Shown here in pieces: positions 26,565 through 35,820 of a stretch of 64,000 nt of DNA. Location: positions 434,001 through 498,000 of the forward strand of contig NZ_MODW01000001.1 in the NCBI RefSeq assembly GCF_001866135.1. The letters run 5' to 3'. The notes beneath the pieces were generated by a model. It did not search any database, was not told the origin of the DNA, and saw only the letters and a list, made by a program, of their open reading frames with translations. Positions within the stretch are counted from its first letter, which is position 1, and each line of letters begins with the position of its first letter. Position numbers and translations under genes: made by a program. The stretch comes from Microbacterium sp. LCT-H2 (GTDB lineage Bacteria > Actinomycetota > Actinomycetes > Actinomycetales > Microbacteriaceae).

Positions 26565-27553
26565 TGGTGCGTTCGTTATCGCATCGCCGAGCGATTATCG
26601 TCGGGGCCGGCCAATCTGGATTGGCGATGGCGTCCGCGCTGTCGTCCTATGGGCTGGAGGCACAGAAAGACTTCGTCATCATCGATTCCGCGCCGACCGG
26701 TCAACGAAGCTGGGCAACCCGTTGGCACTCGATGAGGCTTCTCAGCGATGCTCGCAACAGCACTCTCCCCGGGTTCCCCTTTCCCGGGGACAATCGCCGT
26801 CATCCAGGCGGTCGCGAGATGAGCGACTACCTGGCTTCTGTAGAGAAGACGCTCGGCGTGAAACCTCTCTGGGGCGTTCGCGCTCTCGAGGTGGAACGCC
26901 GCGGAGACGGATCCACGTTGCACCTTTCGACGTCCATCGGGGACGTGCAAACGCGAAACGTTGTCTGTGCCACAGGATCTGCGGCAGTGCCCCGAGTCCC
27001 TACCTGGCGCCAGAATCTGTCGGCACCCGGAACGGTTCTACATTCCAGTCAGTACCTACACCCGGGCCAGATCCCTTCGGGGACCGTGTTGGTGGTCGGC
27101 GGAGGGTTCAGCGGCGTACAGATCGCCGAAGAACTCGCTCACTCGCGAGATGTCACTCTATCCACCCGAACAGAACGACCGCGGCCGTCAGCGCGATGGT
27201 CCATCTGGCCGAGGCTGCGCCGCAACCACTCGATTCGTTCCGGCCCCGCGCCCACCGCTCTGGCCGGCGTGAGCCACGCGCCCCCCGTCGTGGAGGCCGA
27301 CGGAGCCGTCGTGACATTTGCCGATGAGTCGACGATGCAGCCGCACTCCATGATCCTCGCTACCGGCTACGAACCCGGCGACAAGTGGCTACCCGCCCCG
27401 GAACCCACCGGTGCTCGGACACAAGCCAACACGCATATTCCCGGACTGTTCACGGTCGGCATCCCGAAGTACTCCCGAACCGGCGCAGACACGATTCCGG
27501 GGGCATGGAGTGATGCTGCCATCGTCGCCCCCAACATCATCGACCGCCCCTGA
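26564..27553 (+). CDS. Flavin-containing monooxygenase-like protein (CzcO type)
   Basis: A 329-residue flavoprotein with an FAD site VGAGQSGLAMASAL near 12-25, an NADPH-type site VVGGGFSGVQIAEEL near residues 176-190, and the ATGYEPG motif near 269. CzcO-like monooxygenases are often found beside cation diffusion facilitator genes, as here (czcD follows after 10 bases). The substrate is unknown. It overlaps the dsbA gene upstream. Confidence 0.8.
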   Translation: MVRSLSHRRAIIVGAGQSGLAMASALSSYGLEAQKDFVIIDSAPTGQRSWATRWHSMRLLSDARNSTLPGFPFPGDNRRHPGGREMSDYLASVEKTLGVKPLWGVRALEVERRGDGSTLHLSTSIGDVQTRNVVCATGSAAVPRVPTWRQNLSAPGTVLHSSQYLHPGQIPSGTVLVVGGGFSGVQIAEELAHSRDVTLSTRTERPRPSARWSIWPRLRRNHSIRSGPAPTALAGVSHAPPVVEADGAVVTFADESTMQPHSMILATGYEPGDKWLPAPEPTGARTQANTHIPGLFTVGIPKYSRTGADTIPGAWSDAAIVAPNIIDRP

Positions 27554-27563
27554 AAGGATCACC

Positions 27564-28478
27564 ATGACAGAAGCAGGGCACTCGCACGGAGTGGGTGACG
27601 CCACTCCCCGCAATCGTCTGATCATCGCTTTCGCGATCACCTCCTCGGTCTTCGTCATCGAGGTGATCGGGGCGATCATCACCGGCAGCCTCGCACTACT
27701 CGTCGATGCGGCGCACATGCTCACCGATGTCACCGGGTTGGCTATGGCCGTCACCGCGGCGCATCTCATGAATCGCCCTCCCACCCCCAAGTACACCTTT
27801 GGCCTGCAAAGGACCGAGGTTCTCGGAGCACTCGCCCAAGCAGCGCTGCTCCTCGGGGTCGGCATCTTCGCGCTCGTCGAAGGTATACGGCGGCTCTTCG
27901 AACCCCCAGAGATCGCGTCAGGAAGCCTGCTGTTCTTCGGTATCGTCGGCCTGGTCGCCAACATCGCATCCATGCTCGTCCTGTTCAGCGGCCGCGGACG
28001 CAATCTCAACATGCGCGCCGCATTCCTCGAGGTCGTCAACGACGCCCTCGGCTCCGTAGGCGTGATCGCCAGCGCGATCCTCATCGCCGCTTTCGGCTGG
28101 TATCAGGCCGATGCCGTCGCCGGTATCTTGATCGCCCTGCTCATCATCCCTCGCACGCTCATCCTGTTGCGAGCATCCGGACGTGTGCTGTTGGAATCGA
28201 CACCCCCGGGTCTCGATCTGGACGATGTCCGCCGCCACATCCTTGCCCTTCCGCACGTGGTCGCGGTGCATGATCTGCACGCGACTCAGGTCTCAACGGA
28301 CCTCCCCACCCTCAGTGCCCACGTCGTGGTCGACGACACCGTCACCATGGAGACCTCCGCGGCGTTGCTGACAACTCTTCAGGAGTGCGTCAGCGAGCAC
28401 TTCGCCGTCAGCATCGAGCACTCCACTTTCCAGATCGAACCCGAATCGCATCCCGGAGAGCACGACACCCATGCATAA
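27564..28478 (+). CDS. czcD: Cation diffusion facilitator (CzcD-like Zn/Cd/Co exporter)
   Basis: A 304-residue, six-helix metal/proton antiporter. The helix-2 metal site is HMLTD (51-55) and the helix-5 site is EVVNDALGS (near 150). The C-terminal cytoplasmic ferredoxin-like domain (about 210-295) contains VHDLHATQVS. A short His-containing N-terminus precedes helix 1. AAAGGATC precedes ATG 27564; the frame opens about 50 codons upstream inside the previous gene. It exports Zn(II) or similar ions. It overlaps the CopC-like gene by eight bases. Confidence 0.9.
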   Translation: MTEAGHSHGVGDATPRNRLIIAFAITSSVFVIEVIGAIITGSLALLVDAAHMLTDVTGLAMAVTAAHLMNRPPTPKYTFGLQRTEVLGALAQAALLLGVGIFALVEGIRRLFEPPEIASGSLLFFGIVGLVANIASMLVLFSGRGRNLNMRAAFLEVVNDALGSVGVIASAILIAAFGWYQADAVAGILIALLIIPRTLILLRASGRVLLESTPPGLDLDDVRRHILALPHVVAVHDLHATQVSTDLPTLSAHVVVDDTVTMETSAALLTTLQECVSEHFAVSIEHSTFQIEPESHPGEHDTHA

Positions 28479-29163
28479 GAACCTCCCCAGACGCACCGCC
28501 ATTGTCTTATCCGCCGTGCTGTTGTCAGGAGCAGTCGTCGTCGCCACCCCGACGGTCGCTGTCGCTGACGACAACTTCGACTCGTCGTACCCCGTTGCCG
28601 ACTCGACCATCAGCGGCTCGCCTGATGAGATCTCACTGATGTTCACGGGAACCCTCAACAACGAGGCCGGCACGACGATCATCGAGGTCCTTGATGAAGG
28701 CGGAGAAGACGTTGCTGTCGATTCGCCGACGGTGAGCGGTCAATCGATCACTCAGCATCTCTCCCCGGAAGCCGCCGATGGTCTGTTCACAGTGCGCTGG
28801 AAGACAGTCTCTGGGGACGGGCATCCGATCAGCGGGCAGTTCTCGTACACCGTCGGACAGCCCGGACCGAGTACGAAAACCGCGCCACCCGCAACGCCGA
28901 GCCCCAATCCCAGTCCCAGCCCGGAAGAATCCGACAACACTACGGAGGAGCCAGAGCCCGCTCCTGCCAGGCAGACATACGGTGGCACACCATCAGGCGG
29001 AGCAGAGTCCGAGATGCTGCCCGTGTTCTTCGTCGGCGGCCTGGCAGTGATTCTCGGGTTCGGCGTCGTCGGAGTGATTCTGGCCGGACGCCGGCGCCAC
29101 CAGCAAGACCGTGCCCAGGCTTCTAGAGATACGGCGGCTGGGGAGGGGGGTCACGATGCGTGA
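28471..29163 (+). CDS. CopC-domain protein with C-terminal anchor, copy 1
   Basis: A 230-residue exported protein with a signal peptide to about residue 32 (ATPTVAVA), a CopC beta-barrel (about 33-128), a Pro/Ser-rich linker and a C-terminal helix near 190-210 followed by a basic tail. The C-terminal copper-site motif SGDGHPISG is present, but the mature protein begins DDNFD, so the N-terminal histidine that completes the Cu(II) site in CopC is absent. It may bind another metal or bind copper weakly. It is coupled by overlaps to czcD and lspA copy 2. Confidence 0.8.
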   Translation: MHKNLPRRTAIVLSAVLLSGAVVVATPTVAVADDNFDSSYPVADSTISGSPDEISLMFTGTLNNEAGTTIIEVLDEGGEDVAVDSPTVSGQSITQHLSPEAADGLFTVRWKTVSGDGHPISGQFSYTVGQPGPSTKTAPPATPSPNPSPSPEESDNTTEEPEPAPARQTYGGTPSGGAESEMLPVFFVGGLAVILGFGVVGVILAGRRRHQQDRAQASRDTAAGEGGHDA

Positions 29164-29692
29164 CCGGGCACGAAGGTTCGCCGTGGTGTTGATCATCGCC
29201 GCGATCGTCACTTTGGTCGATCAGGGAACCAAGGCCCTCGCTCTGAGCTCATTGAGCCAGGATCAGCGCATACCCCTGGTCGGCGATTGGCTCGGTCTTC
29301 AATTGGCGTTCAACCCGGGGGCGATCTTCTCGTTGGGCGAAGATGCGACCTGGGTCATCACTGTCGTCGGCGTCATCGCGACCACTCTGCTCGTGGGAGC
29401 CGCTACGCGAACCCAAAACGCATGGTCAGCAGTCGGCTTCGGTTTCATCGTGGGAGGCGCGATCGGCAACCTCATCGATCGCCTCTTCTCTCCCCCGTCG
29501 TTCGGAATCGGACACGTCACCGACTTCCTCGCCTACGGAAACCTCTTCATCGGAAATCTGGCCGATGTCGCCCTGGGTATCGGCGCCGTGTTCCTTGTGA
29601 TCGCGGGTCTGCGCGCCAGTCGCCGACACTCCTCGCCTTCTCGCCCCGAATCCACAGATCCCGCACCAGCCGAAGAGATGGCCCGCCCATGA
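29156..29692 (+). CDS. lspA: Signal peptidase II, copy 2
   Basis: A 178-residue lipoprotein signal peptidase with canonical blocks: VDQGTK, NPGAIFSLG, GGAIGNLIDR and VTDF...FIGNLAD, giving both catalytic aspartates and the standard Asn. Four helices fit the family. A strong GGGAGGGGGG site precedes ATG 29156, inside the end of the copC-like gene. It overlaps the next gene by four bases. With the lnt gene 2 kb downstream it may process lipoproteins encoded in this operon. Confidence 0.92.
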   Translation: MRDRARRFAVVLIIAAIVTLVDQGTKALALSSLSQDQRIPLVGDWLGLQLAFNPGAIFSLGEDATWVITVVGVIATTLLVGAATRTQNAWSAVGFGFIVGGAIGNLIDRLFSPPSFGIGHVTDFLAYGNLFIGNLADVALGIGAVFLVIAGLRASRRHSSPSRPESTDPAPAEEMARP

Positions 29693-30024
29693 GCCCCAAA
29701 CAACGTGTTCCCTCCACCTATCAGCGCAATGCTCTCGCCCCCAGCCTCGTCGCTGCCGCCATCCTGTTTCTCGCGCCTTTGCTCGTCCAGGCGGGCTGGG
29801 CGCCACTCGTCCTGTTTGTTGCGTCGATTTTCGGGCTGATCATCGCATGGTTCGCCGTGCAGGCCCGTCATTGGTGGTGGGTACCGATCTTCGTCGCGGT
29901 GGCTGTGCTCTGGAATCCGGTGATGCCCTTCCCCTTCTCCGGTGTCGTGTGGGAGATAGCTCAGCCCGTCGCCGCTGTGGTCTTCCTGGCGGCGGGGGCG
30001 ACGATCAAGGTGATCCGGAAATGA
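29689..30024 (+). CDS. Small four-helix membrane protein (DUF6804-like)
   Basis: A 111-residue, very hydrophobic protein with about four helices and a WNPVMPFPF turn between helices 3 and 4, a pattern I associate with DUF6804 proteins. No catalytic residues are apparent. It overlaps lspA copy 2 by ATGA and is followed after 25 bases by the ctaG-like gene. Function unknown; the family assignment is tentative. Confidence 0.6.
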   Translation: MSPKQRVPSTYQRNALAPSLVAAAILFLAPLLVQAGWAPLVLFVASIFGLIIAWFAVQARHWWWVPIFVAVAVLWNPVMPFPFSGVVWEIAQPVAAVVFLAAGATIKVIRK

Positions 30025-30049
30025 TCTGCGGGAACCTCGCGTCAACACC

Positions 30050-31000
30050 ATGCTTGTGAGCGGCGCGATCCCCGACACTCCGCCAACGCTGCAGTCCTTG
30101 CTCGCGCCGGCGGATCTGACCATTCCTGTGTTGCCCGTCATCGCCGGAGTCCTTGCGGCCCTCTATCTCGTCGGAGCGGTCCGCCTATGGATGCATGGTC
30201 GGCGCTGGTCCGTCTGGCGGACCGTCAGCTTTCTTCTCGGATGTGTTCTCCTGGCGGCAGTCACTGGCCTTGGGGTAGAGGCGTACGGAGAAGTCCTTGT
30301 CTCTGTGTTCATGTTCCAGCAGCTGACCCTGATGATGACGGTGCCGCCGTTGCTGGTTCTGGGCTCGCCGGGCACTCTTCTCCTCCGAGCGACACCGCAC
30401 CGTGGAGCCGGCCGGATGATCCTCACGGCAGCGCATACCGGTCTTCGGAGTCGCGCCGCCAGGTGGTTGCTCAGCCCGTGGTGCACGGTTCCCCTCTACC
30501 TGTTCGCCTTCTACGGCCTCTACCTCGCGGGCTCGGCGGACGTCATCCTCGCCCTGCCTGCCGGCCACGTCATGCTCGAGTTGGCGTTCCTCCTCGCCGG
30601 CGTGCTGTTCACCATTCCGATCCTGTCTTCGGATCCACTCCCGGTGAGGTTGGGTCACGGAGCGCGGGCACTCGATGTGTTCGCCGAAGCCGCACTCCAC
30701 GCGTTTTTCGGAGTGTTTCTCATGATGGCCAGCACGATCCTGGTCGGTTCGTTCGTCGCACCCACGGAGGCCCTGGGCGTCGACCCCCTCGAAGATCAAC
30801 AGCTTGCCGGCGCGCTGGCTTGGTCGTATGGCGAAGCGCCCACGGTGCTGATGCTGGTGTACGTGATGCACCGCTGGTTCCGCAGCGACACGGCCGCTGC
30901 TGCTGCTGCAGACCGGTACGTCGATCTGCATGGGAACTCAGAGCTCGACGCGTATAACTCCTACCTCAGCAAACTGAACTCTGATGACCCTCAACGTTGA
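30050..31000 (+). CDS. CtaG-like cytochrome oxidase assembly membrane protein
   Basis: A 316-residue protein with about seven helices of the caa3_CtaG type. Conserved elements include VFMFQQLTLMMTVPPLLVLGSP (helix 2-3), a PAGHVMLELAFLLAG helix and LGHGARALDVFAEAALHAFFGV. Members help assemble copper-containing oxidases or handle copper in the membrane. The C-terminus ends in a charged tail with an Asn/Asp/Ser-rich segment. Together with the CopD/CtaG fusion downstream it gives two CtaG domains in one operon. Confidence 0.8.
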   Translation: MLVSGAIPDTPPTLQSLLAPADLTIPVLPVIAGVLAALYLVGAVRLWMHGRRWSVWRTVSFLLGCVLLAAVTGLGVEAYGEVLVSVFMFQQLTLMMTVPPLLVLGSPGTLLLRATPHRGAGRMILTAAHTGLRSRAARWLLSPWCTVPLYLFAFYGLYLAGSADVILALPAGHVMLELAFLLAGVLFTIPILSSDPLPVRLGHGARALDVFAEAALHAFFGVFLMMASTILVGSFVAPTEALGVDPLEDQQLAGALAWSYGEAPTVLMLVYVMHRWFRSDTAAAAAADRYVDLHGNSELDAYNSYLSKLNSDDPQR

Positions 31001-31070
31001 TGCAGTCGTGAGGCGCCCAATCGCCTCCCGCAGGAGGTGTAGTCGTCACATCGGGTTCGATCCACGCACC

Positions 31071-32594
31071 ATGTCGACGGCAGTACCGTTGCCCGTTGCG
31101 ATAGTCGCGTCCGCTATCGCCGGCGCCGCGCTGGATCTTGCGTACCCGGAGCTCGGCTGGTGGCCCGTGGCCTTTGCGAGTGTGACGATCGGCCTGTGGA
31201 CACTGCGCGGGCGTTCGCTACCCGCGGCGTTCTTGGTTGCCCTCGTCTACGGGGCCGCGTTCTATTTCACCCACCTCGTCTGGGTCTCACGATTTCTCGG
31301 CCCCATCCCCTGGGTGGCGTTGGCCGGACTGGAATCGCTGCTCTTTGGTGCCGGTGGGATGCTGATTGCGCTCGCATATAGGGTGATGACCAGCCGCTCG
31401 CGGTGCGGATATTCCATGATCACGCCTGCGCTCATCGCAGGCGTGTGGGTGCTGCGCGAAACCGTGATGGGAACTTTCCCTTACACGGGGTTCCCCTGGG
31501 CGCGGATCGGATTCACCCTTACTCAAAGCCCGTTCGCGGAAGCCGCCTCCTGGGTGGGAACTACCGGGCTCTCCTTCCTGACGGTCCTCATCTGCGCGAG
31601 CAGCTTGGACGCACTCGCTCATCGACGACGGCGACCGGGAGCAGTCGCAGTTCTCGCTCTCACTGCCACCGCGCTCGCCCCCCTGTTCCCCACTACGCAG
31701 GCAGGTGCCATACGTGTCGGATGGGTGCAAGGAAACGGACCAAGCGGCTACTTCGACACCAAAGCACCCGGCGACATCATGCGGGCTCAGGAAGGGGCGA
31801 CAGCTCCTCTCCTCGGTCGGGGGATGGATCTTCTCGTCTGGCCAGAAGGCGCAGTCGACGCGGATCCTTTCCAGGATGCAGACGTCACCGACCGGCTTGA
31901 CCGACTCGTAGCAGACGCCGGCGCTCCGGTGTTGGTGAATGCGGCGACCGTGCGCGGCGACGATACTTTCAATACGTCGATCCTGTGGACGAGCGCCGGA
32001 CCGCAGCAGATCCACGACAAAGCCAACCCCGTGCCTTTCGGCGAATACGTCCCGGACCGTTGGTTCTACGAGGCCATCGCTCCTGACCTCATCGGACTCA
32101 TTCAGCGCGAGTACACGCCTGGCTCAAACACGCCCCTCGTGAACGTCGGCGGTGTTCCCGTCGGTCTGGCGATCTGTTTCGACGTCATCTACGACAACGT
32201 CATTGAGGACAGCGCGGCGAAGGGCGCACAACTGTACGTGTTCCAGACGAACAACGCCGACTTCAGAGGCACAGATGAGAACCTCCAGCAGCTCGCTATT
32301 GCGCGTATGCGCGCCATCGAAACCGGAAGAAGCATCGTGAACGTGTCGACGACCGGCACGAGCCAGGTCATCCGCCCTGATGGGACCCCACTTGCAGAGC
32401 TCGCGGTGAACACGCAAGGCGCAAACGTCACCGAAGTGCCCCTCTATACCGGGACCACGCCAGCGGTGGTTCTTATGCCGTGGATCGGGTGGGCGTTGAG
32501 CATGGGAACCGTATTGATGCTGCTCGTCACCACCGCTACTCGTCAGCAGCGAGCGGGCGAGGATTTCCGTTTTCACGAAGGGAACACGCTGTGA
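31071..32594 (+). CDS. lnt: Apolipoprotein N-acyltransferase Lnt
   Basis: A 507-residue enzyme that N-acylates the lipid-modified cysteine of lipoproteins. Six to seven N-terminal helices precede a nitrilase domain with the catalytic triad visible as Glu in WPEGAVD, Lys in IHDKANPVPFGEYVP and Cys in AICFDVIYD. A last helix lies near 465-485. The start is uncertain: ATG 31071 fits the first helix but has no ribosome site, while ATG 30984 overlaps the ctaG stop and adds 29 basic residues. The stop overlaps the next GTG. Confidence 0.88.
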   Translation: MSTAVPLPVAIVASAIAGAALDLAYPELGWWPVAFASVTIGLWTLRGRSLPAAFLVALVYGAAFYFTHLVWVSRFLGPIPWVALAGLESLLFGAGGMLIALAYRVMTSRSRCGYSMITPALIAGVWVLRETVMGTFPYTGFPWARIGFTLTQSPFAEAASWVGTTGLSFLTVLICASSLDALAHRRRRPGAVAVLALTATALAPLFPTTQAGAIRVGWVQGNGPSGYFDTKAPGDIMRAQEGATAPLLGRGMDLLVWPEGAVDADPFQDADVTDRLDRLVADAGAPVLVNAATVRGDDTFNTSILWTSAGPQQIHDKANPVPFGEYVPDRWFYEAIAPDLIGLIQREYTPGSNTPLVNVGGVPVGLAICFDVIYDNVIEDSAAKGAQLYVFQTNNADFRGTDENLQQLAIARMRAIETGRSIVNVSTTGTSQVIRPDGTPLAELAVNTQGANVTEVPLYTGTTPAVVLMPWIGWALSMGTVLMLLVTTATRQQRAGEDFRFHEGNTL

Positions 32595-33094
32595 AGACAA
32601 AATCGCTCTCGCTTGGTGCGGCGTTCGGCGCGCTGCTTCTGCTCAGCGGGTGCGCTCCCACCGTGCATCTCGAGGCGGCTCCGAAAGCGAACGATCCGTT
32701 GTGCGCGGAGGTCACGGCCCGGCTACCCGACTCTATCGGTGATCAGGCGCGGGTGTGGACGGACGCGCAAGCCACTGGCGCATGGGGAAGTCCCACCAGC
32801 GTGCTGCTCACCTGCGGGCTGGACTCACCGGCTCCCACCACGCTGCAATGTGTGAGTTTGGGGGGCGTCGATTGGATCGTGGACGAAGCGGAGACACCAA
32901 ATCTACGGTTGACGACCTACGGGCGGGAGCCCGCAGCGCAAGTGTATGTGGACACGACGACGTTGTCGGCCGACGCCGTTCTCCAAGCACTTGCCGGAGC
33001 GATTCAGCAGCTTCCGAAGAACGATGCGTGCACAGAACCGATCACGAAAGACCCTGACGAAGAAACCTCTTCGACGGAGGGAGCGACACCGTGA
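32591..33094 (+). CDS. DUF3515 lipoprotein
   Basis: A 167-residue lipoprotein with signal and lipobox (LLLLSGC). Three more cysteines and tryptophans (ACTEP, LLTCGLDSP, LQCVSLGGVDW) suggest a disulfide-stabilised fold as in DUF3515 proteins of actinobacteria. The role is unknown. Overlaps of four bases link it to lnt before and to the CopD gene after, so it is probably a direct client of the Lsp and Lnt encoded beside it. Confidence 0.8.
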   Translation: MKTKSLSLGAAFGALLLLSGCAPTVHLEAAPKANDPLCAEVTARLPDSIGDQARVWTDAQATGAWGSPTSVLLTCGLDSPAPTTLQCVSLGGVDWIVDEAETPNLRLTTYGREPAAQVYVDTTTLSADAVLQALAGAIQQLPKNDACTEPITKDPDEETSSTEGATP

Positions 33095-34995
33095 CGCCTC
33101 CTATTCTCCGCGTCGCCGGGCTGACGATTTTCGTCGTCTCTGCAATCGTCGCCGTCGTCATCGGGCTGGTGATCGGCGGAGGAGCTGCACCGAGGCTGAC
33201 CAGCGACCCCGGCGCGGTGGTTCGCTGGGGCCTCCCGGTCGCGAAACTACTCGTCAACCTCTCTGGCGCTGCAATGGTAGGACCACTCGTGTTCGCTCTG
33301 TTCGCTCTCGCATCCGGCACGAAGCCCTTCCTCACCGCGCTCAATCTTGCCTCGGCGGGTGCCGCAATTCTTACCGTCGCGAGCGGGACGGTCACCTTCC
33401 TCACCTTCCTGTCCTCGTTCAACCCGAAGGTGAGCCTGGAGGCAGAGTTCGGCGCACAACTGGGCCGTTTCCTCCTCGACACCGAGCTTGGAAGATCTTG
33501 GCTCATCACCGCCATCTTCGCGTCGGTCGTGACCGTGCTCGCATTCGCGGTGCGCGGCTACGGTGCCGTGCTCGTCACAACGATGCTCGCGATCATCAGC
33601 CTGATTCCGATGTCCACTCAGGGGCACTCCGGGGAACTGGCCAACCACGACGCGGCAGTCATGTCTCTCACCCTGCATATCGTTTCGGCGGCGGTGTGGC
33701 TCGGCGGGCTCACATTGCTCATCGTGATCCGTCCGGGCCTTCCATCGTCCACCCTCGAGGACATACTCCGACGGTACTCGACGTTGGCACTCATCGCCTT
33801 CGTCGTCGTCGCCGTATCGGGGTATGCCCGGGCGCTCACTGCCCTCGGACGATGGGACGACCTCGTCACGCCGTATGGGCTGATCCTGCTCGCAAAGATC
33901 CTCGCGCTGGTGGTGATGGGCATCCTCGGAGCCGCCTACCGCGGTCGACTCATCGCAAAAGCGGGCGAGGGCCGCAACACCTTCTGGATGTTCGTGTGCG
34001 TCGAGCTGGCATTCATGGGTATCGCAAGCGGCGCCGCCGCGGCCCTTGCCCGAACAGCCGCACCCGCGGACACGATCACGATTCCTCAGACCACGGCCGC
34101 GGAGATCCTCACCGACGCCCCAGTCCCGCCAGAATTCACGACGGAGCGATGGTTCACGGCGTGGAGCATTGATCTGCTGTGGGTGATTGTGGGAGGTTTC
34201 GCGGTGTTCTTCTACCTTGCCGGGGTGGAGCGCATGAGACGTCTCGGGCAGCCTTGGCCGATGCGGCGCACCATCGGCTGGGTGATCGGGATGGGCGCGC
34301 TCGTGTGGACCACCAGTGGCCCGCTCGCTGTGTACGACGAACCTCTGATCAGTATGCGTTTCCTCTCTTTCGCACTTCTCGGCCTCGTCATACCGGTACT
34401 TCTCGTTTCCGCTGCGCCCCTCGTGCTCGCACTCACCGTCATACATCCTCGGGACGACGACAGCCGCGGAGCTCTCGAATGGCTTCTGTGGGTTGCCGCC
34501 AGCCGAACAATTCGGCTGGCGCTCAACCCCATCATCACCGCCATACTGTTCACCGCCACGATGTGGCTGATCACATACTCGGACCTCTTCCGATGGTCGC
34601 TTTACGACCAACTCGGAAGCGAATGGATGATCACGCACCTCCTCGTTATCGGGTGCCTCTTCGTCAGTTCGCTCTTCCGGCGCAATGGCGCCGTGCCCGC
34701 TCCCGGGCGATCTCGGCGGTGGACCTTCACCGCACTCATCACTCTGACTCTGACGACGGTGTTCATCGGCATCGCCACCATCACCCGAACAGACCTCATC
34801 GTCGCCGAGTGGTTCGGCGCCATGGGACGGAGCTGGGGATCCACCCCGCTCCAGGACCAGCGCGTCGGAGGAATCATCATCGTCGGAATCGCGGCTTTGC
34901 TCGCGGCCCTGATCGCAGCCTCGGTGCTGCGCCCCCAGCGCACAAACTCAGTTACCCTCCCCACGCACACCTCCCGAAAGGACGCATCGCGGTGA
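33091..34995 (+). CDS. CopD-CtaG fusion membrane protein
   Basis: A 634-residue protein with about 14 helices. The first half (to about residue 320) has CopD-type elements, including GHSGELANHDAAVMSLTLHI (His residues facing outward) and HIVSAAVWLGGLTLL. The second half (about 350-600) is a CtaG-like bundle with LISMRFLSFALLG and a LNPIITAILFTATMWLITYSD helix. CopD imports or relays copper across the membrane together with CopC. Four-base overlaps join it to the DUF3515 gene and the second copC. Confidence 0.85.
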   Translation: MTPPILRVAGLTIFVVSAIVAVVIGLVIGGGAAPRLTSDPGAVVRWGLPVAKLLVNLSGAAMVGPLVFALFALASGTKPFLTALNLASAGAAILTVASGTVTFLTFLSSFNPKVSLEAEFGAQLGRFLLDTELGRSWLITAIFASVVTVLAFAVRGYGAVLVTTMLAIISLIPMSTQGHSGELANHDAAVMSLTLHIVSAAVWLGGLTLLIVIRPGLPSSTLEDILRRYSTLALIAFVVVAVSGYARALTALGRWDDLVTPYGLILLAKILALVVMGILGAAYRGRLIAKAGEGRNTFWMFVCVELAFMGIASGAAAALARTAAPADTITIPQTTAAEILTDAPVPPEFTTERWFTAWSIDLLWVIVGGFAVFFYLAGVERMRRLGQPWPMRRTIGWVIGMGALVWTTSGPLAVYDEPLISMRFLSFALLGLVIPVLLVSAAPLVLALTVIHPRDDDSRGALEWLLWVAASRTIRLALNPIITAILFTATMWLITYSDLFRWSLYDQLGSEWMITHLLVIGCLFVSSLFRRNGAVPAPGRSRRWTFTALITLTLTTVFIGIATITRTDLIVAEWFGAMGRSWGSTPLQDQRVGGIIIVGIAALLAALIAASVLRPQRTNSVTLPTHTSRKDASR

Positions 34996-35654
34996 CCTCG
35001 ACCCGACGCCCGACCTGGCTCGCCGGCAGCATCATGACCCTGATTGCCTTGAGCATCATCGTCGCCCCCGCACCCGCGGCCATGGCGCACGATAACCTCC
35101 TCGACGCGGTACCCGCGCCGGAAGAGACGGTGACACAGCTCGACGCCGTCGCCCTCACCTTCAGCGGAGAGCTCATCGACTTCAGCCAGGCCAGCTTCGC
35201 GCAGGTCCAAGGCCCCGATGGTCTGTACTACGAGAGCGCGTGCTCGACTATCGACCGCAACGTCCTCACCACTCCGGTGAGACTCGGAAAACCTGGTGTC
35301 TACACCGTCCTCTGGAACGCGGTCTCCAGCGATGGGCACCCCATCTCCGAGAGCTACACGTTCACCTACGCACCGACAGGCGTGGACCCCGAATTCGGGT
35401 GGGACAAACCAGCATGCGGAAATGAAGAGTCCCGCGCTCAACCCGGTAAGTCGACTCCGTCGCCTACCCCCACAACGAGCGGTGAAACGGAAAACTCAGA
35501 GCCGTCGTCGGCACCGACATCCCCACCCCAGGACGAAACCACAGCCATCGCGATTCCCCTCATCATCGCCGTAGGCGTGGTCGGAGTTGGCGTCATCGCC
35601 ACAGCTCTCGTCGCACGACAGTTGCGCCGAAAGAAGGATCAGCGCCATGACTGA
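34992..35654 (+). CDS. copC: CopC-domain copper protein with C-terminal anchor, copy 2
   Basis: A 220-residue protein with a signal peptide ending APAAMA, so the mature chain starts HDNLLDAVPAP with an N-terminal histidine. The second part of the Cu(II) site, SSDGHPISE, is present. Unlike copy 1 this protein therefore keeps both halves of the classical CopC site. A Ser/Thr/Pro linker and a C-terminal helix with a basic tail (RQLRRKKDQRHD) tether it to the membrane. It overlaps the CopD gene by GTGA, and the pair should act together in copper handling. Confidence 0.88.
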   Translation: MTSTRRPTWLAGSIMTLIALSIIVAPAPAAMAHDNLLDAVPAPEETVTQLDAVALTFSGELIDFSQASFAQVQGPDGLYYESACSTIDRNVLTTPVRLGKPGVYTVLWNAVSSDGHPISESYTFTYAPTGVDPEFGWDKPACGNEESRAQPGKSTPSPTPTTSGETENSEPSSAPTSPPQDETTAIAIPLIIAVGVVGVGVIATALVARQLRRKKDQRHD

Positions 35655-35820
35655 TGTACGGACCCCGGCCATCGGGTCGCAGCGACGACGCAGTTACGCG
35701 CCGACCATACCCAGCGCGAATCAGTCACATGTGGCGAGGTGCCACGGAAGCGGCAGCCCCCCAGGAGACGATGGACGCGCGAACACGTTATCCATGCGAC
35801 TGAAAGAAGGGAAAGCGTGA
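35647..35820 (+). CDS. Unrecognised 57-residue frame in operon
   Basis: A short frame that overlaps the copC copy 2 stop by eight bases and the next GTG by four. The product is basic and polar, with no helix, signal or motif that I recognise. The overlaps favour translation, but the composition looks like noncoding or internally deleted sequence. It may be a scar of the rearrangement that truncated the next gene. Confidence 0.3.
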   Translation: MTDVRTPAIGSQRRRSYAPTIPSANQSHVARCHGSGSPPGDDGRANTLSMRLKEGKA

